Assembly: GCA_020848055.1 (NCBI GenBank) | Contig: JADLBB010000042.1 | Location: 1 to 37,259 of the forward strand | Direction of reading: 5' to 3' | DNA: 37,259 bases | DNA from: Chloroflexota bacterium | Lineage (GTDB): Bacteria > Chloroflexota > Limnocylindria > QHBO01 | Shown: positions 7,276 through 14,849 of the stretch, in pieces | Numbering within the stretch: position 1 is the first letter of the stretch | Layout: every line of letters begins with the position of its first letter | The notes under the pieces: generated by a model | What the model was told of the DNA's origin: nothing | What the model saw: the letters and a program-made list of their open reading frames with translations, nothing else | Database searches by the model: none | Translations under genes and position numbers: made by a program

Positions 7276-8537
7276 GACCGGTCGTAGCGACCGAGGACGA
7301 GGGTCGCGTTGTGACCGCCGAACCCGAAGCTGTTGCTCATCGCCACCGATACCTCGGCACGGCGCGCCTCGTGCGGGACGTAGTCGAGGTCGCACTCCGG
7401 ATCGGGGAACTCCAGGTTGATCGTGGGCGGCAGGATGCCGCTGTTCATGGCCTTGATGGTGGCGATGGCCTCGATGCCCCCGCCGGCGCCCATCAGGTGG
7501 CCGGTCATCGACTTGGTGCTCGAGACCGGCAGACGGTAGGCGCGCTCGCCGAACACGGTCTTGATCGCCGCGGTCTCCGACGAGTCGTTGGGCGGGGTGG
7601 AGGTCCCGTGGGCGTTGATGTAGCCGATATCGTCGGCCGTCAGCCCCGCGTCGGCGATGGCGATGCGCATCGACTGCACCGCCCCTCGGCCGCCGGGGGC
7701 CGGCAGGGTGATGTGGGACGCGTCGTCGGTCGCGCCGTAGCCGAGGACCTCGGCATGGATGGCCGCCCCGCGGGCTCGGGCGTGGTCGAGCGCCTCCAGC
7801 ACCAGGATCCCGGCGCCGTCGCCCATCACGAAGCCGTCGCGGTCCGCGTCGAACGGCCGCGAGGCCCTCTGCGGGTCGTCGTTGCGCTTGGTGGACAGCG
7901 CGCGCATGGCGCTGAACGCGCCGACCGGGATCTCGCCGATGCCGGCCTCGGCGCCGCCGGCGATCATGACGTCGGCATCACCGCGGCGGATGATGTTGAG
8001 CGAGTCGCCGATGGCGTGGTTCGCGCTCGAGCAGGCGCTCACGGTCGCGTAGTTGGGACCGCGCACGTTGGCGTAGATCGCCACGTAGCCGGCGGCCATG
8101 TCCGGGATCATGGCCGTGACCAGGAACGGCCCCACGCGTTCCACGCCCAGCTCGTTGGCCTCCAGGATGTCGCGGATCATGGTGTTGATGCCGCCGATGC
8201 CGGAGCCGATGATCGCCCCGGTGCGCCACGCCAGGTCCTCGTCGGCCAGCGGCAGTTCGAAGCCGGCGTCCGTCATGGCCTCGGTCACCGCTGCCCAGGC
8301 GTAGTGGACGTAGCGGTCGTTCCGCCGCACCTCCTTGCGCGGCATGATCGCGTCGGCGTCGAAGCCCTTTATCTCGCCGGCGATCTTGGCCGCGGTGCGC
8401 GAGGGATCGAACAGGGTGATGGGACCGATGCCGCTGCGACCGTTGACGAGCGAGTCCCAGTAACTGGCAACATCGTTGCCGATCGGGGTCAGCGCGCCCA
8501 TGCCGGTCACGACGACCCGGCGCTCTCCGTCACGCAT
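7272..8537 (-). CDS. fabF: 3-oxoacyl-ACP synthase II (KAS II)
   Basis: Elongating condensing enzyme that adds two carbons from malonyl-ACP. The 421-residue protein has the catalytic cysteine C169 (VSACSSANHA) and the two histidines in NAHGTSTPPND and MTGHLMGAGG. The N-terminus RRVVVTGMGALTPIGNDV and the C-terminal NSFGFGGHNATLVL are diagnostic. The ATG at 8537 lies 8 bp inside the end of fabZ; the longer open frame runs through fabZ out of register and is not real. It overlaps accB downstream by 4 bp. Confidence 0.96.
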   Translation of the reverse strand: MRDGERRVVVTGMGALTPIGNDVASYWDSLVNGRSGIGPITLFDPSRTAAKIAGEIKGFDADAIMPRKEVRRNDRYVHYAWAAVTEAMTDAGFELPLADEDLAWRTGAIIGSGIGGINTMIRDILEANELGVERVGPFLVTAMIPDMAAGYVAIYANVRGPNYATVSACSSANHAIGDSLNIIRRGDADVMIAGGAEAGIGEIPVGAFSAMRALSTKRNDDPQRASRPFDADRDGFVMGDGAGILVLEALDHARARGAAIHAEVLGYGATDDASHITLPAPGGRGAVQSMRIAIADAGLTADDIGYINAHGTSTPPNDSSETAAIKTVFGERAYRLPVSSTKSMTGHLMGAGGGIEAIATIKAMNSGILPPTINLEFPDPECDLDYVPHEARRAEVSVAMSNSFGFGGHNATLVLGRYDRS

Positions 8538-9027
8538 CGGTCGGGCCTCCGTCCAACCCCAGGTCACGCGGGATGATGACCGAGATGATCGCATCCACGG
8601 CGACCTCGCCATCCACCGTGGCGACCGCGTGCAGGCGCCCGAACATGTCGCGCAGCCTGACGACCGTCGCCTCCAGCCGCAGCACCTCGCCCGGGGTGAC
8701 CATGCGTTTGAAGCGGCATTCGTCGATGCCGGCGAACAGGCCGAGCCGACCGCGGTACTGCGGCAGCGTGCCAATCGCGATGCCGCAGGCCTGGGCCAGC
8801 GCCTCGACCACCAGGACGCCGGGCATGATGGGTCGACCGGGGAAGTGGCCGGTGAACTGCGGCTCGTTGGCGGTGACCGCCTTGAGCGCCACCACCCGCT
8901 TGCCGGGCTCAAGTTCGACGACGCGGTCGACCAGCAGGAACGGAAAGCGGTGCGGCAGGATGCGCATGATGTCGGCTGCCTCGAGCGGCATCGTCAGGGT
9001 GGCGGTGTCGGGCGAATCGGTCGTCAT
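8530..9027 (-). CDS. fabZ: 3-hydroxyacyl-ACP dehydratase
   Basis: Removes water from 3-hydroxyacyl-ACP to give trans-2-enoyl-ACP. The 165-residue hot-dog-fold protein has catalytic H26 in ILPHRFPFLLVDRV and E75 in VVEALAQACG, with GHFPGRPIMPGV between them. The first 15 residues (TTDSPDTATLTMPLE) are an extra tail before the conserved start of the fold. It begins 21 bp after accC and overlaps fabF by 8 bp. Confidence 0.95.
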   Translation of the reverse strand: MTTDSPDTATLTMPLEAADIMRILPHRFPFLLVDRVVELEPGKRVVALKAVTANEPQFTGHFPGRPIMPGVLVVEALAQACGIAIGTLPQYRGRLGLFAGIDECRFKRMVTPGEVLRLEATVVRLRDMFGRLHAVATVDGEVAVDAIISVIIPRDLGLDGGPTDA

Positions 9028-9048
9028 CGGTCTGTTGCTCTCGTACTC

Positions 9049-10407
9049 CTAGGCTCCCACGAACGCGCCCGCTCCGACGCGGTCCAGCAGGTTGGTGCTG
9101 ACACGTGCCTGCAGGAACGCGTCATTGTCAACGATGGCGCGGTGGAACACGATATTGGTGCGCAGGCCGCCCACCTCGAACTCGGCCAGCGCACGCCGGG
9201 AACGCGCCAAAGCCACGTCGCGCGTCTCGCCCCACACGATGAGCTTGGCAAGCAGGCTGTCGTAGTAGGGCGGCACCTCGTAGCCGGGGTACAGGTGGGT
9301 GTCAACGCGCACGCCCGGGCCACCGGGCAGGTTGAGCGAATCGACCGCGCCGGCCTGCGGCGCGAAGTTATCGGACGGGTCCTCGGCATTGACGCGGAAC
9401 TCGATGGCGTGGCCGCGGATCGATATCTCGCCCTGGCGCAGGCTGAGCCGCTCGCCGGATGCGACCCGGATCTGTTCGGCGATGAGGTCGACGCCGGTGA
9501 GCATCTCGGTGACCGGGTGCTCCACCTGGATCCGGCAGTTGATCTCGATGAAGTAGAAGTTCCCGTCGCCATCCAGCAGGAACTCGAGCGTGCCGGCGCC
9601 CTCGTAGCCGGCGGCCACGACGCTGCGAATGGCCAGGTCGCGCAGTCGCTCGCGGGTGGGGTCGTCCATGGCCGGCGAGGGGCCCTCTTCGATGATCTTC
9701 TGGTGGCGGCGCTGCACGCTGCAGTCGCGCTCGCCCAAGTGCACGCCGTTGCCGTGCCGGTCAAGCATGACCTGCACCTCGACGTGTCGCGACTCCTCGA
9801 TCCACTTCTCGAAGTAGATGCTGTCATCCCCGAACGCGGCCTGCGCCTCGCTGCGGGCCAGCGGCAGCGAGGTCTCCATCTCGCGCGGGCTGCGGACCAG
9901 CCGCATGCCGCGACCGCCCCCGCCGGCGGAGGGCTTGAGCAGGACCGGGTAGCCCGCCTCCGCCGCCTGGTCCAGCGCATCGGGCAGGTCGGTGACGATG
10001 CCGCGGCTGCCGGGCACGGTGGGCAGGCCGTTGGCGGCCAGCATGCGTCGAACGGCGTACTTGCTGGCGAATCGTTCAAGCACCTCGGGTCGCGGGCCGA
10101 TGAACGTCAGGTCATGGGCGACGCACGCCTCGGCGAACGCGGCGTCCTCCGACAGGAAGCCATAGCCCGGATGCACCGCATCGGCGCCAGTGATCATCGC
10201 CGCGCTGATGAGTGCGGGCTGGTTCAGGTAGCTGCGGCGCGCCTCCGCCGGACCGATGCAGATGGCCTCGTCGGCGAGGCGCACGGCAAGCGACTCGCGG
10301 TCCGCCTCGCTGAAGGCGACCACCGCCGGCAGTCCGAGGTCGCGGCAGGCGCGCAGGATGCGCACGGCGATCTCGCCCCGGTTGGCGATCAGGACCTTGC
10401 TGACCAT
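9049..10407 (-). CDS. accC: Acetyl-CoA carboxylase, biotin carboxylase subunit
   Basis: ATP-dependent carboxylation of the biotin on AccB. The 452-residue ATP-grasp enzyme begins VSKVLIANRGEIAVRILRAC. The glycine-rich loop is SAGGGGRGMRLV, preceded by PVLLKP. Catalytic-site motifs include VHLGERDCSVQRRHQK, FYFIEINCRIQVEHPVTE and GHAIEFRVNAEDP. The last element is unusual only in that 'INCRIQVEH' replaces the common 'MNTRIQVEH'. The ATG at 10407 shares one base with the fabD stop (TGATG). The reading upstream of it is inside fabD and not real. Confidence 0.96.
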   Translation of the reverse strand: MVSKVLIANRGEIAVRILRACRDLGLPAVVAFSEADRESLAVRLADEAICIGPAEARRSYLNQPALISAAMITGADAVHPGYGFLSEDAAFAEACVAHDLTFIGPRPEVLERFASKYAVRRMLAANGLPTVPGSRGIVTDLPDALDQAAEAGYPVLLKPSAGGGGRGMRLVRSPREMETSLPLARSEAQAAFGDDSIYFEKWIEESRHVEVQVMLDRHGNGVHLGERDCSVQRRHQKIIEEGPSPAMDDPTRERLRDLAIRSVVAAGYEGAGTLEFLLDGDGNFYFIEINCRIQVEHPVTEMLTGVDLIAEQIRVASGERLSLRQGEISIRGHAIEFRVNAEDPSDNFAPQAGAVDSLNLPGGPGVRVDTHLYPGYEVPPYYDSLLAKLIVWGETRDVALARSRRALAEFEVGGLRTNIVFHRAIVDNDAFLQARVSTNLLDRVGAGAFVGA

Positions 10408-11372
10408 CAGGCCGGCGCCTCCACCGGCACGCCCAGCAGGTCCACGGCGGCGGCCAGGCTGGAGGCATCGTTCACCGCAGCGGTCCCCACCGCCGGAGCG
10501 ATGCGGCGAACCATGCCCACCAGCGCGGCGCCCGACCCGCATTCGACCATCGTGTCCACGCCGGAGCCGACCATGCGCTCGACGCTGCGCACCCACTCTA
10601 CCGGCGAGCGCACCTGTTCGGCCAGGAGCTCCCTGATCCGCGCGGCGTCGGTCACCGGCTCGGCGGTCACGTTGCTGATCACCGGGATGACGGCATCCCG
10701 CCAGGCCTCGTGCTCGAATGCCAGCGCCAGTCCGCCAGCCACCCCGTCCATCAGCGGCGAATGGAACGCGCCCGACACCGGCAGCGCGATCACGCGACGA
10801 GCGCCGGCGGCCAGCAGCGCGGGCTCGGCCGCCCCAAGGGCGGACAGGCGGCCGGAAATGACGACCTGGCCGGGCGCGTTGTCATTGGCCACCACCAGGT
10901 CCGTCGGCGGCGCGGTGGCGGCCACAACGGAGGCCACGATGTCGCGTCCGAGCCCGATGACGGCCGCCATGCCACCGGCGGTATCGGTGTCTCCAGCCCC
11001 GGCTGCGGTGGCCATGAGCTCTGCGCGCCGAGCCACCAGCCGCAGTGCGGCGTCGAGGTCCAGCACCCCCGCGGCAACCAGTGCCGCGTACTCGCCGACC
11101 GAGTGGCCCGCCACCACCGACGGTGCGGCGACGCCGGTGGCCATGAGCGCCCGGAAGGCGGCGACGCCGGTGGCAACCAGGCACGGCTGGGTCTGGCGCG
11201 TGTCGTCCAGGACGGCACGCGGACCGTTCCAGCACGCGTCGGACACCGACCAGCCCAGGGTCGCGTCGGCGGTTGCGTAGACGGCAGCGGCGGCCGTGGA
11301 CGACTCCGCCAGGGACCGGCCCATGCCGACCACCTGCGAGCCCTGCGGGCTGAACAGGACCGCGTGGCTCAT
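10407..11372 (-). CDS. fabD: Malonyl-CoA--ACP transacylase
   Basis: Loads malonyl groups from CoA onto acyl carrier protein. The 321-residue protein has the nucleophile S91 in GHSVGEYAAL, the catalytic H204 in GAFHSPLMDG, the oxyanion-region glutamine in SPQGSQVVGMG, and the carboxylate-binding arginine near R116 (VARRAELM). It overlaps the BCCP-like gene upstream by 4 bp (ATGA) and accC downstream by one base, so it is translated as part of the directon. Confidence 0.95.
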   Translation of the reverse strand: MSHAVLFSPQGSQVVGMGRSLAESSTAAAAVYATADATLGWSVSDACWNGPRAVLDDTRQTQPCLVATGVAAFRALMATGVAAPSVVAGHSVGEYAALVAAGVLDLDAALRLVARRAELMATAAGAGDTDTAGGMAAVIGLGRDIVASVVAATAPPTDLVVANDNAPGQVVISGRLSALGAAEPALLAAGARRVIALPVSGAFHSPLMDGVAGGLALAFEHEAWRDAVIPVISNVTAEPVTDAARIRELLAEQVRSPVEWVRSVERMVGSGVDTMVECGSGAALVGMVRRIAPAVGTAAVNDASSLAAAVDLLGVPVEAPA

Positions 11373-11857
11373 TGGCCGCTTCCCGATGCCGCGAGCTCGA
11401 CCACGACCTGCCCGTATTCAACCGCCTCGCCGCTCTCCGCCACGAGGTTGCTCACGGTTCCGGCGCGCGGCGCGCGAACGTCGTGACGGACCCCGAGCAT
11501 CTCGACATGGCCGAGCGCGTCTCCCTTGGCCACCTCGAGGCCGGGGCCCAGCCCGTCGGCGTACACGAAGAATCCGACCGCCGGCGAGGCCACCGCGATT
11601 GCCGCGGGCGGGCCGTCCTCGGCAACCGGCTCCTCCAACGCGCCCAGGGCAGTGACCGCCGCCGGAGCGGCGGCATCGGACGCGGCCGCCGGTCGTGGCG
11701 CCGGCGTCCCGTCGCCAATGGCAACCCGCAGGCGGAGGTCGCCGCGCGCGACCTCGATCTCGCCCAGGCCGTGGCGTCGCAGGCGCTCGCTGAGCTGCGG
11801 AACGAGATGGTCGGCCACGGACGCTACCGCATCGAGGGCGTCGGGTTTGTCGTTCAT
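11369..11857 (-). CDS. BCCP-like protein lacking the biotin-accepting lysine
   Basis: A 162-residue paralogue of AccB. The N-terminal part (HLVPQLSERLRRHGLGEIEV then ARGDLRLRVA) matches the layout of the AccB N-domain (LAPALEAAGLDELELTV then GDLSVRLA). An Ala/Pro linker and a C-terminal biotinyl/lipoyl-type domain follow. When the conserved glycine after the hairpin is aligned, EAMK of AccB corresponds to E119-M120-L121-G122, so the acceptor lysine is replaced by glycine. It therefore cannot be biotinylated or lipoylated in the normal way. It lies between accA and fabD with ATGA overlaps on both sides, so it is kept in frame and probably expressed at operon level. A structural or regulatory role in the carboxylase complex is a guess. 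Confidence 0.82.
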   Translation of the reverse strand: MNDKPDALDAVASVADHLVPQLSERLRRHGLGEIEVARGDLRLRVAIGDGTPAPRPAAASDAAAPAAVTALGALEEPVAEDGPPAAIAVASPAVGFFVYADGLGPGLEVAKGDALGHVEMLGVRHDVRAPRAGTVSNLVAESGEAVEYGQVVVELAASGSGQ

Positions 11858-12843
11858 GCGCCTCCCTCGGTCTCGTCGTCATCACCGCTGGGCCACACGT
11901 CGCTCCAGCGCGGCCGGCGCGGCACGCCCTGCAGACGCAGGATGCGTCCGATCCGGTGGCGAAGCGATGGCGCCTCGGGCGCGCGCGCGCCGCTCGCACC
12001 GGTTTCCAGGAAGGCACCCATGCCCCGCAGCCGAGCATAGCGGGTCGCCAGCAGATCGGTCGTGTCGCGGGCCGCGAGTGCCCGCAGCGTGGTGCGCAAC
12101 GCGCCGGCGATGGTTCGAGCGGTGGCGGCCGGGTCGGTGTGCGCCCCCTCGCCCGGCTCGGCGATCACCTCGTCGACTATCCCCAGGTCAACCTGGTCGG
12201 CAGCGGTCATGCGCATGGCGGCGGCGGCCGTGCGCGCCTCGTCCCGCGAGCGCCACAGGATCGACGACGCGCCCTCCGGGCTGATGACCGAGTACACCGC
12301 GTTCTCGAGAGCCAGCACCACGTCGCCGACGCCGATGGCCAGCGCCCCGCCCGATCCCCCCTCGCCGAGCACAATCACCACGATCGGGACCTGCAGCCCG
12401 GTCATGAGCTTGACGCTCGACGCGATGGCCTCCGCCTGCCCGCGCTCCTCGGCCGCCGGGCCCGGGAAGGCGCCGGCCGTGTCGAGGAAGGTGATGATCG
12501 GCATGCCGAGCTTATCGGCCAGCTGCATCAGGCGCTGGGCCTTGCGGAAGCCCTCGGGGTGCGGCGAGCCAAAGTTGCGCCGGATGTTCGAATCGGTGTC
12601 GGTGCCCTTCTGATGCCCGACCAGCATGACGGCGCGACCGTCGAGCAGCGCCGGCCCGCCAACGATGGCGGGGTCGTCGCCGAAGGCGCGATCACCGTGC
12701 AGCTCCATGAAGTCCTCGAAGATGAGCGGCACCAGGTCCAGCATCCGCGGGCGCTGCGGGTGTCGGGCGACCTGCACGCTGTGCCATGCCGCCTCGATGG
12801 CCTCGGCGTCCCGGGCCGGGGTCGCGACCGGCGTCTCGGTCAT
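11854..12843 (-). CDS. accA: Acetyl-CoA carboxylase carboxyltransferase subunit alpha
   Basis: With AccD, transfers the carboxyl group from biotin to acetyl-CoA to make malonyl-CoA. The 329-residue crotonase-fold protein has RPRMLDLVPLIFEDFMELHGDRAFGDD (in two pieces), GHQKGTDTDSNIRRNFG, HPEGFRKAQRLMQLADK, TFLDTAGAFPGPAAEERGQ and GEGGSGGALAI. The N-terminal helical part is shorter than in E. coli. A C-terminal tail of about 60 residues (from GMGAFLETGASG) is rich in Arg, Pro and acidic residues. It overlaps accD and the BCCP-like gene by 4 bp each. Confidence 0.95.
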   Translation of the reverse strand: MTETPVATPARDAEAIEAAWHSVQVARHPQRPRMLDLVPLIFEDFMELHGDRAFGDDPAIVGGPALLDGRAVMLVGHQKGTDTDSNIRRNFGSPHPEGFRKAQRLMQLADKLGMPIITFLDTAGAFPGPAAEERGQAEAIASSVKLMTGLQVPIVVIVLGEGGSGGALAIGVGDVVLALENAVYSVISPEGASSILWRSRDEARTAAAAMRMTAADQVDLGIVDEVIAEPGEGAHTDPAATARTIAGALRTTLRALAARDTTDLLATRYARLRGMGAFLETGASGARAPEAPSLRHRIGRILRLQGVPRRPRWSDVWPSGDDDETEGGA

Positions 12844-13859
12844 GGCCTTCGCTCCCGGCCGGAGGTGACCGACCCGCGCGAGGCCCCGTCGCCGTTGTCC
12901 CTGGCCGGTGGCACACCTGGATCGACGTCGATGCCGATCGACTCGCTGACCGCTCCGCCGAGGCGCTCCGCCAGCGTCGAGAGCGTGCCGATCGGGCCGC
13001 GAGCGTGCTCGCCGGCCGCGGAGGGCGAGTCGTCCGCGGCCGGAACCGGCAGGAGTCGCAGCAGCCGGCCGAGGGTCGCGCGCAGCTCTCCGCGCGGGAC
13101 GACCGCGTCGACCAGGCCGTGAGCCAGCAGGAACTCGGCGGTCTGGAACCCTTCGGGCAACTCCTCGCCCACGGTGTCGGAGGCCACGCGGGCGCCCGCG
13201 AAGCCGATGAGCGCACCCGGCTCGGCGAGCACCACATCGCCGACGCTGGCGAAGCTGGCCAGCACGCCGCCGGTCGTCGGGTCGGTCAGGACCGCGATGA
13301 ACGGGACGCCGGCGTGATCCAGCCGCACCAGCGGCGCCGTCGTCTTGGCCAGTTGCATCAGCGACAGGGTGCCCTCCTGCATGCGAGCGCCTCCCGAGGC
13401 GCTGACCACGATGGCCGGGATGCGCTCGATCAGCGCGGCCTCGAAGCAGCGGGCCAGCTTCTCACCCACCACGCTGCCCATGCTGCCGCCCATGAACCGG
13501 AAGTCGAAGATGGCCAGAGCCACGCGCTGATGCTCGATCCGCCCGATGCCCCACACCAGCGCGTCGCGCAGGCCGGTCTTGATGCGCGCGGCCTCCAGCC
13601 GGTCCGGGTAGGGCCGATCATCGACGAACCCGAGCGGGTCCAGCGCCTCGAGCCCGTGGTCGCGCTCCTCGAACGAGCCGGGATCGACCAGCATGTCGAT
13701 CCGCTCCCCGGCCGACATGCGGAAGTGATGCCCGCACGACGGGCACAACCTCAGGTTGCGCTCGAGCTGGCGGTTGAAGACCTGCGCCTCGCACCTGGGG
13801 CACTTGGTCCAGGCGTCCGACGGTCCGGCCCGGCGGCTGAACGGGAACTTGATCGGCAT
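12840..13859 (-). CDS. accD: Acetyl-CoA carboxylase carboxyltransferase subunit beta
   Basis: Partner of AccA in the carboxyltransferase. The 339-residue protein has the N-terminal zinc finger C20-x2-C23-x15-C39-x2-C42 (KCPRCEAQ and LCPSCGHHF). The catalytic domain includes RIDMLVDPGSFEERD, GSVVGEKLARCFEAA, SGGARMQEGTLSLMQLAKT and LTDPTTGGVLASFAS, plus PGALIGFAGARV. The C-terminal 60 residues are Arg/Pro/Gly-rich and poorly conserved. It starts 6 bp after the small membrane-protein gene. Confidence 0.95.
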   Translation of the reverse strand: MPIKFPFSRRAGPSDAWTKCPRCEAQVFNRQLERNLRLCPSCGHHFRMSAGERIDMLVDPGSFEERDHGLEALDPLGFVDDRPYPDRLEAARIKTGLRDALVWGIGRIEHQRVALAIFDFRFMGGSMGSVVGEKLARCFEAALIERIPAIVVSASGGARMQEGTLSLMQLAKTTAPLVRLDHAGVPFIAVLTDPTTGGVLASFASVGDVVLAEPGALIGFAGARVASDTVGEELPEGFQTAEFLLAHGLVDAVVPRGELRATLGRLLRLLPVPAADDSPSAAGEHARGPIGTLSTLAERLGGAVSESIGIDVDPGVPPARDNGDGASRGSVTSGRERRP

Positions 13860-13865
13860 GCGCTC

Positions 13866-14234
13866 TCAGCCTCGGCGTCCGACGAGCCGGTGCGCGCCGG
13901 TGCGCCTCGTGTTTCGCCACACCGCGAACGCCGTGACGCCCACGCCCACGGCCGATCCGACCGCGCCGGTCACGATCAGGCGCCCCGGGTGGCGCAGCAC
14001 CCACGGGCCGCTTGCCGCGCCAACGGCCAGGCGCGTCCCGAGCCGTGCCTCGAATCGCGGGCTGACCAGCGCGCCGCGCAGCGCCTCGTGCAGCATGCGA
14101 GCTACCGCGACCATCGGTCGATCGGCGGCCGGCAGACCGGCGCCGGCGGCCGCGAGGCCGGGAGACGAGCCGAGCAGCACCTCGTCGATCGCGAGGTCGA
14201 GCCGTTCGGCCGTCGTGCGGGGTGAACTCATCAC
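13866..14234 (-). CDS. Small membrane protein, possible anti-sigma factor
   Basis: A 121-122-residue protein (GTG at 14234 or ATG at 14231). The N-terminal part is helical and cytoplasmic-looking: ERLDLAIDEVLLG, then MVAVARMLHEALRG and SPRFEARLGTRLA. A single membrane segment (about residues 85-105, LIVTGAVGSAVGVGVTAFAVW) is followed by a short Arg-rich tail. The pattern of a variable helix, a central leucine/alanine helix and an 'F-x-A-R-L' helix before one membrane span resembles regulators that often follow ECF sigma genes in Actinomycetota and Chloroflexota. It lies directly after such a gene and 6 bp before accD. The anti-sigma role is inference; it has no zinc-binding HxxxCxxC motif. 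Confidence 0.6.
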   Translation of the reverse strand: MMSSPRTTAERLDLAIDEVLLGSSPGLAAAGAGLPAADRPMVAVARMLHEALRGALVSPRFEARLGTRLAVGAASGPWVLRHPGRLIVTGAVGSAVGVGVTAFAVWRNTRRTGAHRLVGRRG

Positions 14235-14235
14235 A

Positions 14236-14261
14236 CTCGGGCTAACACCGCGGAGCCCGAG
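14236..14261 (-). promoter_or_regulatory. Perfect 8-bp hairpin in front of the small membrane-protein gene
   Basis: Minus-strand CTCGGGCT (14261-14254) pairs perfectly with AGCCCGAG (14243-14236) around a 10-nt loop. It starts 3 nt after the sigma-factor TAA and ends 1 nt before the GTG codon. There is no T-run, so it is not a standard intrinsic terminator. It could attenuate transcription or block translation initiation. Confidence 0.6.
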
Positions 14262-14264
14262 ACG

Positions 14265-14849
14265 TTACACCGGCCGACGGCCGGCGTCGGAATCGAGCAT
14301 GTCCGCCAGCGCGCGCAGCGCGCGATGCTGGAGCACCCGCACCGCACCCTCCGACCGGCCGAGCACGACGCCGATCTCCCTGGCCGACAGGCCGTCCACG
14401 AAGCGCAGGACGAGGACCTGGCGCCGATCCTCCGGCAACGAGGCCAGCGCCCGGCGCAGCCGGCGCGCCTGGTCGGCCTCGCCGACGGCTCCGGCCGGAT
14501 CGGGCTCGATGCCGTGGTCGATCCGGCCATCGAGCTGATCGGCCTGGTGTCGCGCGCGCGCGCGCAGCTCGTTCGCCAGCTGGTTGTGAGCGATGCGGAA
14601 CAGCCATGAGCGGAAGGAGGCACCGGTGTCGCGGAAACCATCGACCGCAGCCAATGCGGCCAGGAACGTGCGCTCGGTGACGTCCTCCGCGTCGTGATGG
14701 TCGCCCAGCAGGTGGAAGGCATAGCCGTACACGCGCTCGACGTAGCGGCGGTACAGGACGCCGAACGCTGCCCGGTCGCGCTGCGCCGCGATGACGTCCG
14801 GCAGGTCCGGGTCCGGCCCGCTGCCGGTGGTCCGGCGGAGCGGGATCAC
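14265..14849 (-). CDS. ECF-type RNA polymerase sigma factor
   Basis: A 194-residue sigma-70 family member. Region 2 spans about residues 26-98 (AAFGVLYRRYVERVYGYAFHLLGD; DAEDVTERTFLAAL; FRSWLFRIAHNQLANELR). Region 4 spans about 132-185 (ALASLPEDRRQVLVLRFVDGLSAREIGVVLGRSEGAVRVLQHRALRAL, in two pieces). The GTG at 14849 overlaps the birA stop as GTGA; the longer frame is antisense to and inside birA and is not real. It is followed by a hairpin and a one-span membrane protein that could be its anti-sigma, then by the acc/fab genes, so control of lipid synthesis is a testable idea. Confidence 0.9.
   Translation of the reverse strand: MIPLRRTTGSGPDPDLPDVIAAQRDRAAFGVLYRRYVERVYGYAFHLLGDHHDAEDVTERTFLAALAAVDGFRDTGASFRSWLFRIAHNQLANELRARARHQADQLDGRIDHGIEPDPAGAVGEADQARRLRRALASLPEDRRQVLVLRFVDGLSAREIGVVLGRSEGAVRVLQHRALRALADMLDSDAGRRPV

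Noticed and set aside
8476..11280. A 934-codon plus-strand open frame opposite fabZ, accC and fabD
   Set aside because: It is an antisense shadow created by high GC3 codon use; the minus-strand genes carry full catalytic motifs and the plus-strand translation has no recognisable domain.
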